A stretch of 64,000 bases of DNA from Hydrogenophaga sp. (GTDB lineage Bacteria; Pseudomonadota; Gammaproteobacteria; Burkholderiales; Burkholderiaceae_C). The notes under the pieces are model-generated. The model saw only the letters and a program-made list of their open reading frames with translations. It searched no databases and was not told the origin of the DNA. The stretch is taken from assembly GCF_026125825.1 (NCBI RefSeq), contig NZ_JAHCKK010000016.1, positions 1 through 64,000 of the forward strand. Reading direction: 5' to 3'. Positions 8,697-17,270 of this stretch are shown in pieces. How positions within the stretch are numbered: the first letter of the stretch is position 1; each line of letters begins with the position of its first letter. A program made the translations under genes and the position numbers.

Positions 8697-9403
8697 TCGT
8701 TTTCCAGCATGGATTTGATCAGGGGAATGGTGATGGCGCGCTGCGTGCGCAGCGCATAGGCGTCGAGCTGGTCGAGCAGCATCATCAGGCTGGAGAGATC
8801 GCGCGAGAAGCGGCGCAGCATGAAGTCCATCACTTCGTCGCTCAGGAACACGCCCCGGTCGTCCGCGGCGCGGCGCAACACGGCACGGCGCTCGGTTTCG
8901 CTCAGGGCCTGCAGCTGGAACACATGGCCCCAGCCCAGGCGGGTGCGCAGATCCTCGCGCAGGCGCAGGTCGGCCGGGGGACAGGTCGCCGCCGCCAGGA
9001 CCCAGCGCGAAGCGCCGTGGGCCGGGCTCTGCGCATTCACGAACCAGTTGAACGCCGCGGCCTGCTGGGCTGCGGTGTAGAGGTGGCAGTCGTCCAGCAG
9101 CACCGCGTCCCACTGGTCGTCGAACTCGGTGGGGTCCAGCACGCTGGCATCCAGCCAGCCCACGCGACCGCCCTGTTCGCGCAGGGCTTCGCGCACCGCG
9201 CGCAGCAGGTGGGTCTTGCCGCTGCCGCTCTCGCCCCACAGGAAAGTGGGCACGGGCGAGCGCAGGGGGTTGTGGGTCCACAGGCGCAGGTGCTCGATGG
9301 CGGCCTCGTTGCCGGCCCCCACGAAGTTGGCGAGGGTGGGCAACGGCGCGAAGCCGATGTCCAGCGCCATCTGCCGCATGGGTGTGGGTCCGGTGGTGCT
9401 CAT
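8693..9403 (-). CDS. hda: DnaA regulatory inactivator Hda
   Basis: A 236-residue DnaA-like AAA+ protein lacking the DnaA DNA-binding domain. Near the N-terminus RQMALDIGF (10-18) resembles the clamp-binding box that lets Hda sit on the DNA polymerase beta clamp. Walker A is GESGSGKT (57-64), and AVLLDDCH is the Walker B region. Hda stimulates ATP hydrolysis by DnaA after initiation. The start at 9403 overlaps the permease stop by ATGA; a later ATG at 9379 would cut off part of the region just before the clamp box. Confidence 0.9.
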   Translation of the reverse strand: MSTTGPTPMRQMALDIGFAPLPTLANFVGAGNEAAIEHLRLWTHNPLRSPVPTFLWGESGSGKTHLLRAVREALREQGGRVGWLDASVLDPTEFDDQWDAVLLDDCHLYTAAQQAAAFNWFVNAQSPAHGASRWVLAAATCPPADLRLREDLRTRLGWGHVFQLQALSETERRAVLRRAADDRGVFLSDEVMDFMLRRFSRDLSSLMMLLDQLDAYALRTQRAITIPLIKSMLENE

Positions 9404-10497
9404 GCCTCGGGGCTTTCTGGCACCGCTGCGCGCGGGCCTTCCAGGTACAGGGCGCTGGCCACGTAGCGCTCGCGCAGCCGGCGGATCGCCACCAGCAACA
9501 CCGCGCTGGCGGGCAGCGCGATGAGCACGCCCACGAAGCCGAACAGGTGCCCGAAGGCCAGCAGCGCAAAAATGACGGCAATGGGGTGCAGGCCGATGCG
9601 CTCGCCCAGCAATCGAGGCGTGAGGTACAGGCTCTCCAGCACCTGGCCCACGCCGTACACGGCAGCCACCAGGGCCACGCCCAGCACGGTCTGGAACTCG
9701 AGCAACGCGGCCAGCAGCGCCAGCACCAGGCCCAGGCCAAAGCCCAGGTAGGGCACGAACACGGCCAGTCCGGTGAAGACGCCGATGGGCAAAGCCAGGT
9801 TCAGGCCCACGAGCGCCAGCGCCACGGTGTAGAACACCGCCAGCACGCCCATCACCAGCAGTTGCCCGCGCAGGTACTGGCCGAGCACGCCGTCGGTCTC
9901 GTCCAGGAACCCCTGCACGCTGGCGCGCCAGCGGGGCGGGATCAGCGACTTGGTGCGATCGACCAGGTTGTCCCAGTCCAGCAGCAGGTAATACGCCACG
10001 ATGGGCATGAGGAACAGGTTGCCGAACACCGCCGCCAGCGCACTCCCACCGATGCGCAGGGACGCCAGCAGGCTCTCCAGGATTTCGCCCTCGTGTCCCG
10101 ACACCAGCTTGGTGAGCCAGCCGCGCACCAGGCCCACGTCCACCGACAGGCTCACGCCAAAGCGCCCGGCCAGCGGCGTGAGCCAGTCGTTGAGGCGGTT
10201 GAGCAGCTCGGGCACCTGCTCGCGCAGCAACGGCACCTGCTTGGTGATGACCGGCACGATCAGCAGCAGCACCGCCAGCAGCACCAGCATCAGCAGGGTG
10301 ATGGCCAGGCCCGCACCCAGCCAGCGCGGCACACCCTTGCCGTGCAGGCGCTCCACCAGCGGGTGCAGCGCGTACGCCAGCACCGCAGCCAGCAGGAACG
10401 GCATCAGCACGGGGGCCAGCAGCGAGAGCAGCAGCCAGATGACGACCGCGATCGAAGCCCACAGCAGGGCTCGGATCTGGTTGGAGGTCAGGGGCAT
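9400..10497 (-). CDS. AI-2E family transporter (PerM-like membrane protein)
   Basis: A 365-residue integral membrane protein with about eight hydrophobic segments: two near the N-terminus, a central amphipathic soluble stretch (about 75-165), then several more. This is the arrangement of the AI-2E/UPF0118 family (PerM, TqsA, YdiK). Substrates in this family are varied and mostly unproven. It is the first gene of a chain with four-base ATGA overlaps to hda and beyond, and it diverges from purM. Confidence 0.85.
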   Translation of the reverse strand: MPLTSNQIRALLWASIAVVIWLLLSLLAPVLMPFLLAAVLAYALHPLVERLHGKGVPRWLGAGLAITLLMLVLLAVLLLIVPVITKQVPLLREQVPELLNRLNDWLTPLAGRFGVSLSVDVGLVRGWLTKLVSGHEGEILESLLASLRIGGSALAAVFGNLFLMPIVAYYLLLDWDNLVDRTKSLIPPRWRASVQGFLDETDGVLGQYLRGQLLVMGVLAVFYTVALALVGLNLALPIGVFTGLAVFVPYLGFGLGLVLALLAALLEFQTVLGVALVAAVYGVGQVLESLYLTPRLLGERIGLHPIAVIFALLAFGHLFGFVGVLIALPASAVLLVAIRRLRERYVASALYLEGPRAAVPESPEA

Positions 10498-10657
10498 GGG
10501 ACGGGGGTTGGGCGGGGTGAACAGGGAACTCGCTAGAGCAAACCCTTAAAATCAGGGGCAAATTCTATCGGGCCACCCCCCAGGGTACCCGAAAGTCCCC
10601 TCCCACCCGCGTCCAGCCCATCGATCCGCCCTGCCCTGCGCCGGGGCCTGCCCGCCC
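10498..10657 (+). promoter_or_regulatory. purM / AI-2E permease divergent intergenic region
   Basis: 160 bases between divergent genes. A TAAAAT hexamer at 10547-10552 resembles the -10 element seen upstream of rpsT in this window; no convincing -35 lies at the right spacing. It is the probable purM promoter on weak evidence. Confidence 0.35.
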
Positions 10658-11695
10658 ATGACCACCCCTTCCACCCCCCTTTCGTACAAAGACGCCGGCG
10701 TTGACATCGACGCAGGCGACGCCCTGGTCGAGCGCATCAAGCCGCTGGCCAGGAAGACCATGCGCGAAGGCGTGCTGGCCGGCATCGGCGGCTTTGGCGC
10801 GCTGTTCGAGGTGCCCAAGCGCTACAAGGAGCCGGTGCTCGTGTCCGGCACCGACGGCGTGGGCACCAAGCTCAAGCTGGCGTTCGAATGGAACATGCAC
10901 GACACCGTGGGCATCGACCTGGTGGGCATGAGCGTGAACGACGTGCTGGTGCAAGGCGCCGAGCCCCTGTTCTTCCTGGACTACTTCGCCTGCGGCAAGC
11001 TCGACGTGGACACGGCCGCGGCCGTGGTCGGCGGCATCGCCAAGGGTTGCGAACTCAGCGGCTGCGCGCTCATCGGCGGCGAAACCGCCGAAATGCCGGG
11101 CATGTACCCGGCGGGCGAGTACGACCTGGCCGGTTTCTGCGTGGGCGCGGTCGAAAAATCCAAGATCCTCACCGGGCAGGACGTGAAACCCGGCGACGTG
11201 GTGCTGGGCCTGGCCTCGCACGGCGTGCATTCCAACGGCTTCTCGCTGGTGCGCAAGTGCCTGGAGCGCGCCGGCGCGAACCTGCCGGCCACGCTGGACG
11301 GCCAGCCGTTTCGCGAAGCCATCATGAAGCCGACCCGGCTCTATGTGAAGAACGTGCTGGCCGCGCTGGCCGCCCACCCCATCAAGGCGCTGGCCCACAT
11401 CACCGGTGGTGGCCTGCTGGAGAACATCCCCCGCGTGCTCCCTGAGGGCACGGCGGCCCATCTGGTCAAGGGCAGCTGGCCGCAGACCGAGCTGTTCGCC
11501 TGGCTGCAGAAGACCGCCGGCATCGACGACATCGAGATGAACCGCACCTTCAACAACGGCATCGGCATGGTGGTGGTCATCGCCGCCGACCAGGCCGCCG
11601 CCTGCGCGGCCACGCTGCGCGACCTGGGTGAAACCGTGCACGAGATCGGCACGATCGCCCCGCGCGGCGAAGGCGCGGCAGTCGTCGTCGCCTGA
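10658..11695 (+). CDS. purM: Phosphoribosylformylglycinamidine cyclo-ligase
   Basis: A 345-residue AIR synthetase that catalyses ATP-dependent ring closure of FGAM, the fifth step of purine synthesis. Family landmarks are the N-terminal [13 protein letters not shown], the [17 protein letters not shown]-binding loop, [35 protein letters not shown] and the late [16 protein letters not shown] and NNGIGMVVV. Length is normal. Monocistronic and followed by a small GC-rich repeat. Confidence 0.97.
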   Translation: MTTPSTPLSYKDAGVDIDAGDALVERIKPLARKTMREGVLAGIGGFGALFEVPKRYKEPVLVSGTDGVGTKLKLAFEWNMHDTVGIDLVGMSVNDVLVQGAEPLFFLDYFACGKLDVDTAAAVVGGIAKGCELSGCALIGGETAEMPGMYPAGEYDLAGFCVGAVEKSKILTGQDVKPGDVVLGLASHGVHSNGFSLVRKCLERAGANLPATLDGQPFREAIMKPTRLYVKNVLAALAAHPIKALAHITGGGLLENIPRVLPEGTAAHLVKGSWPQTELFAWLQKTAGIDDIEMNRTFNNGIGMVVVIAADQAAACAATLRDLGETVHEIGTIAPRGEGAAVVVA

Positions 11696-11699
11696 CCTC

Positions 11700-11736
11700 C
11701 GCTCAGGGGGGCGCGGCGAAGCCGCGCAGGGGGTGT
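11700..11736. repeat. GC-rich intergenic repeat with hairpin
   Basis: A G-run, then a perfect stem GCGCGGC (11711-11717), GAA loop, GCCGCGC (11721-11727), then GCAGGGGGTGTT-type sequence. A related stretch (GCGCAGGGGGGTGTT) lies at about 58670-58685. It is placed between the convergent ends of purM and the ABC ATPase gene. It lacks a T-run, so it is not an obvious intrinsic terminator. Confidence 0.55.
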
Positions 11737-12509
11737 TATCGCTTTAACTGGCCCAGCACGCGCTGCTTGATCTGATTGAAAGCCGTGCCCGTGCGTTCGC
11801 GCGGGCGCGGCAAGTCCACCTCGATCACGGACTGCACCCGGCCCGGCCTTGGCTCCATCACCACCACGCGGTCGCTCAGAAACACGGCCTCGTCCACGTC
11901 GTGCGTGACGATCACCACGGTGATGCGCCGCTCGCGCCAGATGCGCAGCAGCTCCTCCTGCATGTGGGCCCGGGTGATCGAGTCGAGCGCGCCAAAGGGC
12001 TCGTCCATCAGCAGGATGTCCGGCCGCGAGACCAGCGCGCGCGCGATCGCCGCGCGCTGCGCCATGCCACCGGAGAGCTGGTGCGGCCAGGCCTGCGCGA
12101 ACCCGGTGAGGCCCACGAGTTCAAGCTGCTCGGCAATGCGCGCCTCGCGCTCGCGCCGGCTCAGGTCCAGGCTGTCGAGCCCCAGGCCGATGTTGTCGGT
12201 GACGCTGAGCCAGGGAAACAGGCGGTGGTCCTGGAACACCAGGCTGCGCTCCACGCCCGGGCCGGCCACCGGTGCGCCGTCGATCAGGATGTCGCCGTCG
12301 AAGCGGTCGTCCAGGCCGGCGATCAGTCGCAGCAGCGTGGACTTGCCGCATCCCGAGGCGCCAACGATGCCCAGGAACTCGCCTCGGCCGATCTCCAGGC
12401 CGATGCGCTGCAGCACCGGCAGGTCCTGCCCTTCGATCCGATAGGTCTTGCCCACGTTGCGCAGGCTCAGGGCGGTGGGGGCGGACCCCTCCAGGGTGGG
12501 GGTGCTCAT
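11736..12509 (-). CDS. ABC transporter ATP-binding protein, nitrate/sulfonate/taurine type
   Basis: A 257-residue ATPase with Walker A GASGCGKST (50-58), Q-loop FQDHRLFPW, signature LSGGM (145-149), Walker B ILLMDEPFGALD (165-176) and the switch His in THDVDEAV. The pattern fits SsuB/TauB importers. It is the last gene of the six-gene operon and its start shares one base with the permease stop (TGATG). With two permeases and a lipid-free binding protein it would energise uptake of a small anionic compound, plausibly a sulfonate. Confidence 0.9.
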   Translation of the reverse strand: MSTPTLEGSAPTALSLRNVGKTYRIEGQDLPVLQRIGLEIGRGEFLGIVGASGCGKSTLLRLIAGLDDRFDGDILIDGAPVAGPGVERSLVFQDHRLFPWLSVTDNIGLGLDSLDLSRREREARIAEQLELVGLTGFAQAWPHQLSGGMAQRAAIARALVSRPDILLMDEPFGALDSITRAHMQEELLRIWRERRITVVIVTHDVDEAVFLSDRVVVMEPRPGRVQSVIEVDLPRPRERTGTAFNQIKQRVLGQLKR

Positions 12510-13264
12510 CAGCGGGTTCTCCAGGGAATGAGGCGCAGGAACAGGAACTGCGCGAAGCGGCTCAGGCCGTAGCCCACCAGGGCCATCACCAGCACACCGA
12601 TCAGCACCAGGTCCATGCGGAACACGTCGCGCGCGGTGGCGAGATAGGCGCCAATGCCCCGGCCGGTGCCGATCGCGTATTCGGAACCCACGGTGCCGAT
12701 CCAGGCCGTCAGCAGCGCGAGCTCGACACCGGTCAGCACCGAGGGCAGGATCGCCGGCAGCACCAGCCGGCGCAGCCGCAGCCAGGGCCCGAGCCGCACG
12801 ATCGCGGCCACCTCGCGGTGGGCCGGCGGGATGCCGCGCACGCCCTGTTCGGTGTTGAGGAAAACGGGAAAGAAGGTGGAGATCGAGATGAACACGATCT
12901 TCACCAGATCGCCATTGCCCAACCAGGCGGTGAGCAAAGGAATCCAGGCGAACAGCGCCACCTGGCGCAGGCCATGCACCGTGGGCGCGACGGCCAGCTG
13001 CGCCGGCCGCGACAGCCCGACGGCCAACCCCAGGACGATGCCCAGGCCGGCCCCGACGAGAAAGCCCAGCGCCACGCGCACGAGGCTGCTGGCGGCGGCC
13101 GACCAGATCTGGCGGCCCTGTTCGTCGGCGAAGGGCGCGGCCAGCACCTCGTGCAGCGGCACCATCAAAGGGTGGGCGACAGCGCCGGTGTCGACCAGCA
13201 GCAACCAGGCCGTGCCGATGGCCAGCGGCAGCCAGGCGCCGGCAGGGATTCGGGCTTCAGCCAT
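12509..13264 (-). CDS. ABC transporter permease, SsuC/TauC type (second)
   Basis: A 251-residue membrane protein with about six hydrophobic segments. The EAA loop (GIPPAHREVAAIVRLGPWLRLRRLVLPAILPSVLTG, about 150-185) contacts the ATPase. It overlaps the preceding permease gene by 8 bases and the ATPase gene by one. Two different permeases imply a heterodimeric channel, whereas SsuC and TauC systems usually encode a single permease that dimerises. Confidence 0.88.
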   Translation of the reverse strand: MAEARIPAGAWLPLAIGTAWLLLVDTGAVAHPLMVPLHEVLAAPFADEQGRQIWSAAASSLVRVALGFLVGAGLGIVLGLAVGLSRPAQLAVAPTVHGLRQVALFAWIPLLTAWLGNGDLVKIVFISISTFFPVFLNTEQGVRGIPPAHREVAAIVRLGPWLRLRRLVLPAILPSVLTGVELALLTAWIGTVGSEYAIGTGRGIGAYLATARDVFRMDLVLIGVLVMALVGYGLSRFAQFLFLRLIPWRTR

Positions 13265-14105
13265 GTCCGGGCGCCCAGCGGCTCAGGCCGCGTTCGAGCC
13301 GGCGCAGCAGCAGATCGAGCGCATAGCCCGCCAGCCCCACCACCACGATGCCGACGATCACGATGTCGAGCTGGAACAGCTTGCGCCCCCAGACCATCAT
13401 GTAGCCGATGCCCTCGGTGGCCGCGAGCATCTCCACCACGATGAGCGCGATGAAGGCGTGGCTCAGGCCCAGGCGGAACCCGCTGAACACGGTGGGCAGG
13501 CAGGCCGGCAGCGCAAGCCGGGTCAGCCGCGTCCAGGGCCGCAGGCGCAGCACGCGGGCGGCGTCCAGGTAGGCCTGGGGAATGTGGCGGATGCCGCGCG
13601 AGGTGTTGAGCACCACGGGCACCATCACGGCCTTGGCGATGACGATGACCTTGAGCGCCTCATCGATGCCGAAGATCAGGATGAGGATGGGAATCCAGCC
13701 CAGCGTGGGCACGGCGAACAGCGCGCGCAGCGTGGGCTCCAGGTGGCTGCGCGCGCGCGCCGACACCCCCAGCCAGATGCCCAGCGCCAGCCCCAGCGGC
13801 CCGCCCACGGCCAGGCCCGAGCCGATGCGCGTGAGGCTGATGAGGAAGCTGTCGAGCAGCTCCCCGCCGCGCGCGAGTTCGAGGAAGGTGCTCCAGACCA
13901 GCGCAGGCGCTGGCAGGATCTGCGCCGGCACCCAGCCCTGCACCGCCGCGCACTGCCAGAGCGCGACGGTGGCAGCCGGCAGGGCCAGCGCCAGCAGCAG
14001 GCGGCGCAACGGGACCGGCAACGCCGTGCGCCAGCCCCATGCGGGCCAGGCGCGTGGCGCCGTCGCGGCGCCGACACCGGTGGCGAGCTGTTCGAAGGCA
14101 GCCAT
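13257..14105 (-). CDS. ABC transporter permease, SsuC/TauC type (first)
   Basis: A 282-residue permease with a roughly 25-residue hydrophilic N-terminus, then six hydrophobic segments. The EAA loop is GIRHIPQAYLDAARVLRLRPWTRLTRLALPACLPTVFSG at about 190-228. It starts 9 bases after the binding-protein gene. The loop is similar in layout to that of the next permease but the proteins differ in sequence, so they are paralogues rather than a recent duplication. Confidence 0.88.
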   Translation of the reverse strand: MAAFEQLATGVGAATAPRAWPAWGWRTALPVPLRRLLLALALPAATVALWQCAAVQGWVPAQILPAPALVWSTFLELARGGELLDSFLISLTRIGSGLAVGGPLGLALGIWLGVSARARSHLEPTLRALFAVPTLGWIPILILIFGIDEALKVIVIAKAVMVPVVLNTSRGIRHIPQAYLDAARVLRLRPWTRLTRLALPACLPTVFSGFRLGLSHAFIALIVVEMLAATEGIGYMMVWGRKLFQLDIVIVGIVVVGLAGYALDLLLRRLERGLSRWAPGHG

Positions 14106-14114
14106 GGGCCGGTC

Positions 14115-15164
14115 TCAGGGGCGCGCGACGAGCGCGGCGCGGGTGGGCCAGAAGCTCTGCAGGCCCTGGGCGCGCAGCGCATTCTCCACGTACTGCGGCG
14201 CGGCCCATCGGGCCACGTCGATGTCCTGGCGGATCAGCTTGTTCTCCCGGGTGAAGTCGATCGCGTCCTCGTACTGGCTGAGCAGAAAGGCATCCACGCG
14301 CGGGTTGAAAGCCTCCTTGAGCGACACACCGTCGTAATCGTCCTTGAAAGCCTGATAGGGCATGCCCGAGAGCGTCCAGAGGCGGTAGGCCTCGTCGCGG
14401 TTGGCTTCCTGCCCCAGCCAGTGAGCGGCTTTCACCAGGCCGTTGGCGATGCGCTGCGTGGCGTCCGGGTACTGTTTCTCGAAAGCCTCGCTCACCAGGA
14501 TGCCGCCAAAGCCCGAGGCCTTCGCGCCCTGCGCCTTGGACGAATAGAACACCTTGCCCACGCCCTTGTCGCGCAGCGTCAGCAGGCTGCTGGAGCCCAC
14601 CGCCGCGTCCACGCTGCCGGCGCTCAGGGCGGCGAGCTGGTCGGCGGTCTTGAGGTCCACGAGCTGGATGTCTCGAAGCGCCAGACCGTTGTCCTGCAGG
14701 GCCTTGAGCAGCGCCCAGTGCAGCACCGTGCCCTTGGCCACCGCCACCTTGCGACCCTTGAGGTCTTTGAAGGAGTTCACCTCCAGGTCCTTGCGCGCCA
14801 GCCCGAAGACCGTGGTGTAACCGTAGGACGCGAGGATGCGCGTGGGCAGGCCGCCGGCCTTGCCGATGATGTTCGGCAGCGAGCCGTACTGCGCCACGTC
14901 GAGCCGGTTGTTGGCGATGGCCTCGTTGATCGCGGGGCCGGTGCCGGTGAAGTACTCGAAGCTGAGCTTCACGGGCGTGCCCTTGAACTCGTCGGCCAGG
15001 AAGCCCTTGCCCTGCGCGATGGCAAGCAAGGCCACGCCGTGGGGCTGGCCAAAGCCCTGGCCGAAACCGCCGAAGCGGATGGTCTCGGGCTGGGCCTGCG
15101 CGTGGGCGCCGAAAGCGGCGGGGGCGGCGAGCGCCAAGGCCGCCAGGTGTTTCCAGAAAGTCAT
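14115..15164 (-). CDS. Periplasmic substrate-binding protein, aliphatic-sulfonate family
   Basis: A 349-residue binding protein with a signal peptide of about 24 residues ending AHAQAQ. Its two-lobed fold resembles SsuA: an RFGGFGQGFGQPHGVALLAIAQGKG segment, NRLDVAQYGSLPN, KGRKVAVAKGTVLHWALLKAL (hinge/ligand area) and SAGSVDAAVGSS. No lipobox cysteine. It follows the ferredoxin gene by 27 bases. The ligand is not identifiable; sulfonates or related small acids are likely from the family. Confidence 0.88.
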   Translation of the reverse strand: MTFWKHLAALALAAPAAFGAHAQAQPETIRFGGFGQGFGQPHGVALLAIAQGKGFLADEFKGTPVKLSFEYFTGTGPAINEAIANNRLDVAQYGSLPNIIGKAGGLPTRILASYGYTTVFGLARKDLEVNSFKDLKGRKVAVAKGTVLHWALLKALQDNGLALRDIQLVDLKTADQLAALSAGSVDAAVGSSSLLTLRDKGVGKVFYSSKAQGAKASGFGGILVSEAFEKQYPDATQRIANGLVKAAHWLGQEANRDEAYRLWTLSGMPYQAFKDDYDGVSLKEAFNPRVDAFLLSQYEDAIDFTRENKLIRQDIDVARWAAPQYVENALRAQGLQSFWPTRAALVARP

Positions 15165-15191
15165 GATGGGTTCTCGTGGGTTAGGAAAGAT

Positions 15192-15521
15192 TCAGTGCGC
15201 GCGGCGCAGCAGCTCGAAGCTGGCGTCCAGCGCAGCGGTGGGCTGGCGGTCCTTGCCCCAACCCACGGCGCGGCGGTAGCTGCCGATCCACTGCCGCACT
15301 TCGCCGGCCTCTTCGGCCACGGTGACGGCGTGGTCCGCCACCGGCGCGACGTACAGCGCATCGGCCGGGCAGTACAGCTCGCACATGAAGCAGGTCTGGC
15401 AATCCGACTGGCGCGCGATGCGCGGGATGCCGTCGGGCACCGCCTCGAACACCTGCGTGGGACAGGCGCTCACGCAGATGTTGCAGCCGGTGCAGCGTTC
15501 GGGGCTGACGATTTCGATCAT
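15192..15521 (-). CDS. Ferredoxin-type 2x[4Fe-4S] protein
   Basis: A 109-residue protein. Cys10/13/16/20 (CTGCNICVSACP) and Cys41/44/47/51 (CQTCFMCELYCP) form two classical four-cysteine sets. The remaining 50 residues, rich in acidic and aromatic residues, form a C-terminal tail longer than in plain ferredoxins, recalling the beta subunit of adenylylsulfate reductase in general plan. It overlaps the flavoprotein gene by four bases, which strongly suggests a flavoprotein/iron-sulfur complex. Confidence 0.88.
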   Translation of the reverse strand: MIEIVSPERCTGCNICVSACPTQVFEAVPDGIPRIARQSDCQTCFMCELYCPADALYVAPVADHAVTVAEEAGEVRQWIGSYRRAVGWGKDRQPTAALDASFELLRRAH

Positions 15522-17155
15522 GCGGCGAGCCTTTCCAGGTCCAGGTTGAAGGTGGGGCGGACGGCTTGCGGGCGCACCCAGACCTCGTCCAGGCCGCCAC
15601 TGACAAGGCGGTGCCGCTGGGCAAGGTCCAGGCCGGCGTGGTCCTGCCGTCGGGCCATGCCGCGCGTCTCGGTGCGCTGCAGGGCGCTGCGGTACATCCA
15701 GCGCGCGGTGGCCAGCATCGCCACGGCTTCGCGCGCACGCACCGCCTGCTGCAGGTCCGGAGCGCCGGCGTGGCGCACGCGCGCCCACTGGGCATCGAGC
15801 CGCTGCAGCGAGTCCTCCAGCAGGTCGGCGCGGCGCGCCCAGTTGCGTTCGTAGGGAAAGACTTCGGCCTGCACCGCGCGCACCAGCTCTTGCGGGTCCC
15901 ACGCGGCGGCCCCACCTTCCTGGATGCCGGCCGTGCCCGCGCGGTGCAGGCGGCGCCTGGCCTGGCTGCGCGCGCCACGGCTGAAATCGGCCGCCCCCGC
16001 ACCGGCCCAGAAGCCCGACGACATGGCCCAGGCCGCGTTGTGGCTGCCGCCGCCGGTGAAGGCGCCGCAGATCAGCTCGCGCGTGGCGGCGTCGCCGGCG
16101 GCGTACAGGCCCGGCACCGAGGTCGCGCAGTCGTCGCCGATCACATGCAGGCCCCCGGTGCCGCGCACCGTGCCTTCCAGCCGCAGGGCCACCGGGAAGT
16201 GGTCCTTGAATGGGTCGATGCCCTGGCGGTCGAAGGACACGAAGAAATTGGGCTGGGCATGGCGCATCCAGGCGCGGATCTCGGCATCGGCCCGGTCCAG
16301 GCAGGCGAACACCGGCTGCGTCTGAAGCGTGCGCGCGATCACGCTGCGGCCGCGCGACGAGCCCGCGCCTTCGATGGCGACCCCCTCGCGGTCGTAGAAG
16401 GTGGCCCAGTTGTAGAACAGCGACTTGGTGACGGACGAGAACGAGGGCCCAAGCCCATAGGCGTTGGAGAACTCCATGCCCGAGAGCTCGGCGCCCACCT
16501 CTGCGGCCATCAGGTAGCCGTCGCCGGTGAGCACGTTGCAGCCCAGTGCCCGGCTCAGGAAAGCACAGCCGCCGGTGGTGATGACCACCGCGCCGGCCCG
16601 CGCCACCCAGGTCTCGCCCGTGGTGCGCGTGAGGCCGGTGGCGCCGGCCACGTCACCGTGCTCGTCGGTCAGCAGCTCCAGCGCCGGGCTGTGGTCCAGG
16701 ATGCGGGCGCCCGAGGCTTTCACCTGCTTGCGCATCAGCCGCATGTACTCCGGCCCCTGCAGCGAGGTGCGCTGCAGCTGGCCCTCGGCGTCGATCGGGA
16801 AGGGATAGCCCCATTCCGTGAGCGTCTCGGTGTTGAGCCAGGTCTGTTCGAGCACGCGGTCCATCCAAGCGTGCTCGGCCAGTTCGCCGCCCATCGCGTA
16901 GCGGCTGGCCTTGGCCTTCTCGCGCGCCGCCACATCGCGCGGCACGTGCCACAGGCCGGTGCCCGAGGGCGCGGTGGCGCCGGAGGTGCCGCAAAAGCCC
17001 TTCTCCACCAGGGTCACGCTGGCGCCGCGCGCGGCCGCTGCGGTGGCGGCCCACGCCCCCGCCGGCCCGCCCCCGATCACCAGGACATCGGTCTCGATCT
17101 GCTGCTGCCCCACCACGCCGCTGCGCAGCGGAGTTAAAAAGCCTTGTTGCCCCAT
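15518..17155 (-). CDS. FAD-dependent oxidoreductase, AprA / fumarate-reductase flavoprotein-like
   Basis: A 545-residue flavoprotein with a dinucleotide-binding VLVIGGGPAGAWAA at about 24-37. The FAD/active-site region includes TTGGCAFLSRALG and TGDGYLMAAEVGAELSGMEF. The late VPGLYAAGDAATRELICGAFTGGGSHNAAWAMSSG is typical of the succinate dehydrogenase/fumarate reductase/APS reductase superfamily. A C-terminal helical domain (about 430-520) resembles that superfamily's C-terminal domain. It heads an operon with a ferredoxin and a sulfonate-type importer. Cytoplasmic, since no signal peptide. The reaction is unknown: oxidation or reduction of the imported compound is inference. Confidence 0.85.
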   Translation of the reverse strand: MGQQGFLTPLRSGVVGQQQIETDVLVIGGGPAGAWAATAAAARGASVTLVEKGFCGTSGATAPSGTGLWHVPRDVAAREKAKASRYAMGGELAEHAWMDRVLEQTWLNTETLTEWGYPFPIDAEGQLQRTSLQGPEYMRLMRKQVKASGARILDHSPALELLTDEHGDVAGATGLTRTTGETWVARAGAVVITTGGCAFLSRALGCNVLTGDGYLMAAEVGAELSGMEFSNAYGLGPSFSSVTKSLFYNWATFYDREGVAIEGAGSSRGRSVIARTLQTQPVFACLDRADAEIRAWMRHAQPNFFVSFDRQGIDPFKDHFPVALRLEGTVRGTGGLHVIGDDCATSVPGLYAAGDAATRELICGAFTGGGSHNAAWAMSSGFWAGAGAADFSRGARSQARRRLHRAGTAGIQEGGAAAWDPQELVRAVQAEVFPYERNWARRADLLEDSLQRLDAQWARVRHAGAPDLQQAVRAREAVAMLATARWMYRSALQRTETRGMARRQDHAGLDLAQRHRLVSGGLDEVWVRPQAVRPTFNLDLERLAA

Positions 17156-17232
17156 CGTCTGCTCTCCAACAAATGTGTTCAGAGCAGGCAGTCTAGGAAC
17201 GGCTCAACGCATCAACAACGACCGTTTCCGAG

Positions 17233-17248
17233 TTTCCATATGCGGAAA
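17233..17248. promoter_or_regulatory. Palindrome upstream of the flavoprotein operon
   Basis: TTTCC (17233-17237), six bases, GGAAA (17244-17248), preceded by a further GTTTCC at about 17224-17229. It is located 78-93 bases before the flavoprotein start, in a 115-base gap otherwise without features. A regulator site is plausible. It resembles the TTTCC/GGAAA sites at 33461 and 36247 but with different spacing. Confidence 0.4.
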
Positions 17249-17270
17249 AAAGCAGCCCGGTGCCTCCAGC

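Noticed and set aside
12654-15854. A 1066-codon plus-strand open frame opposite the sulfonate-type ABC operon
   Set aside because: It runs antisense to five well-supported genes, is rich in His/Gln/Arg/Gly low-complexity sequence and has no domain character; long antisense frames are expected at this GC content.
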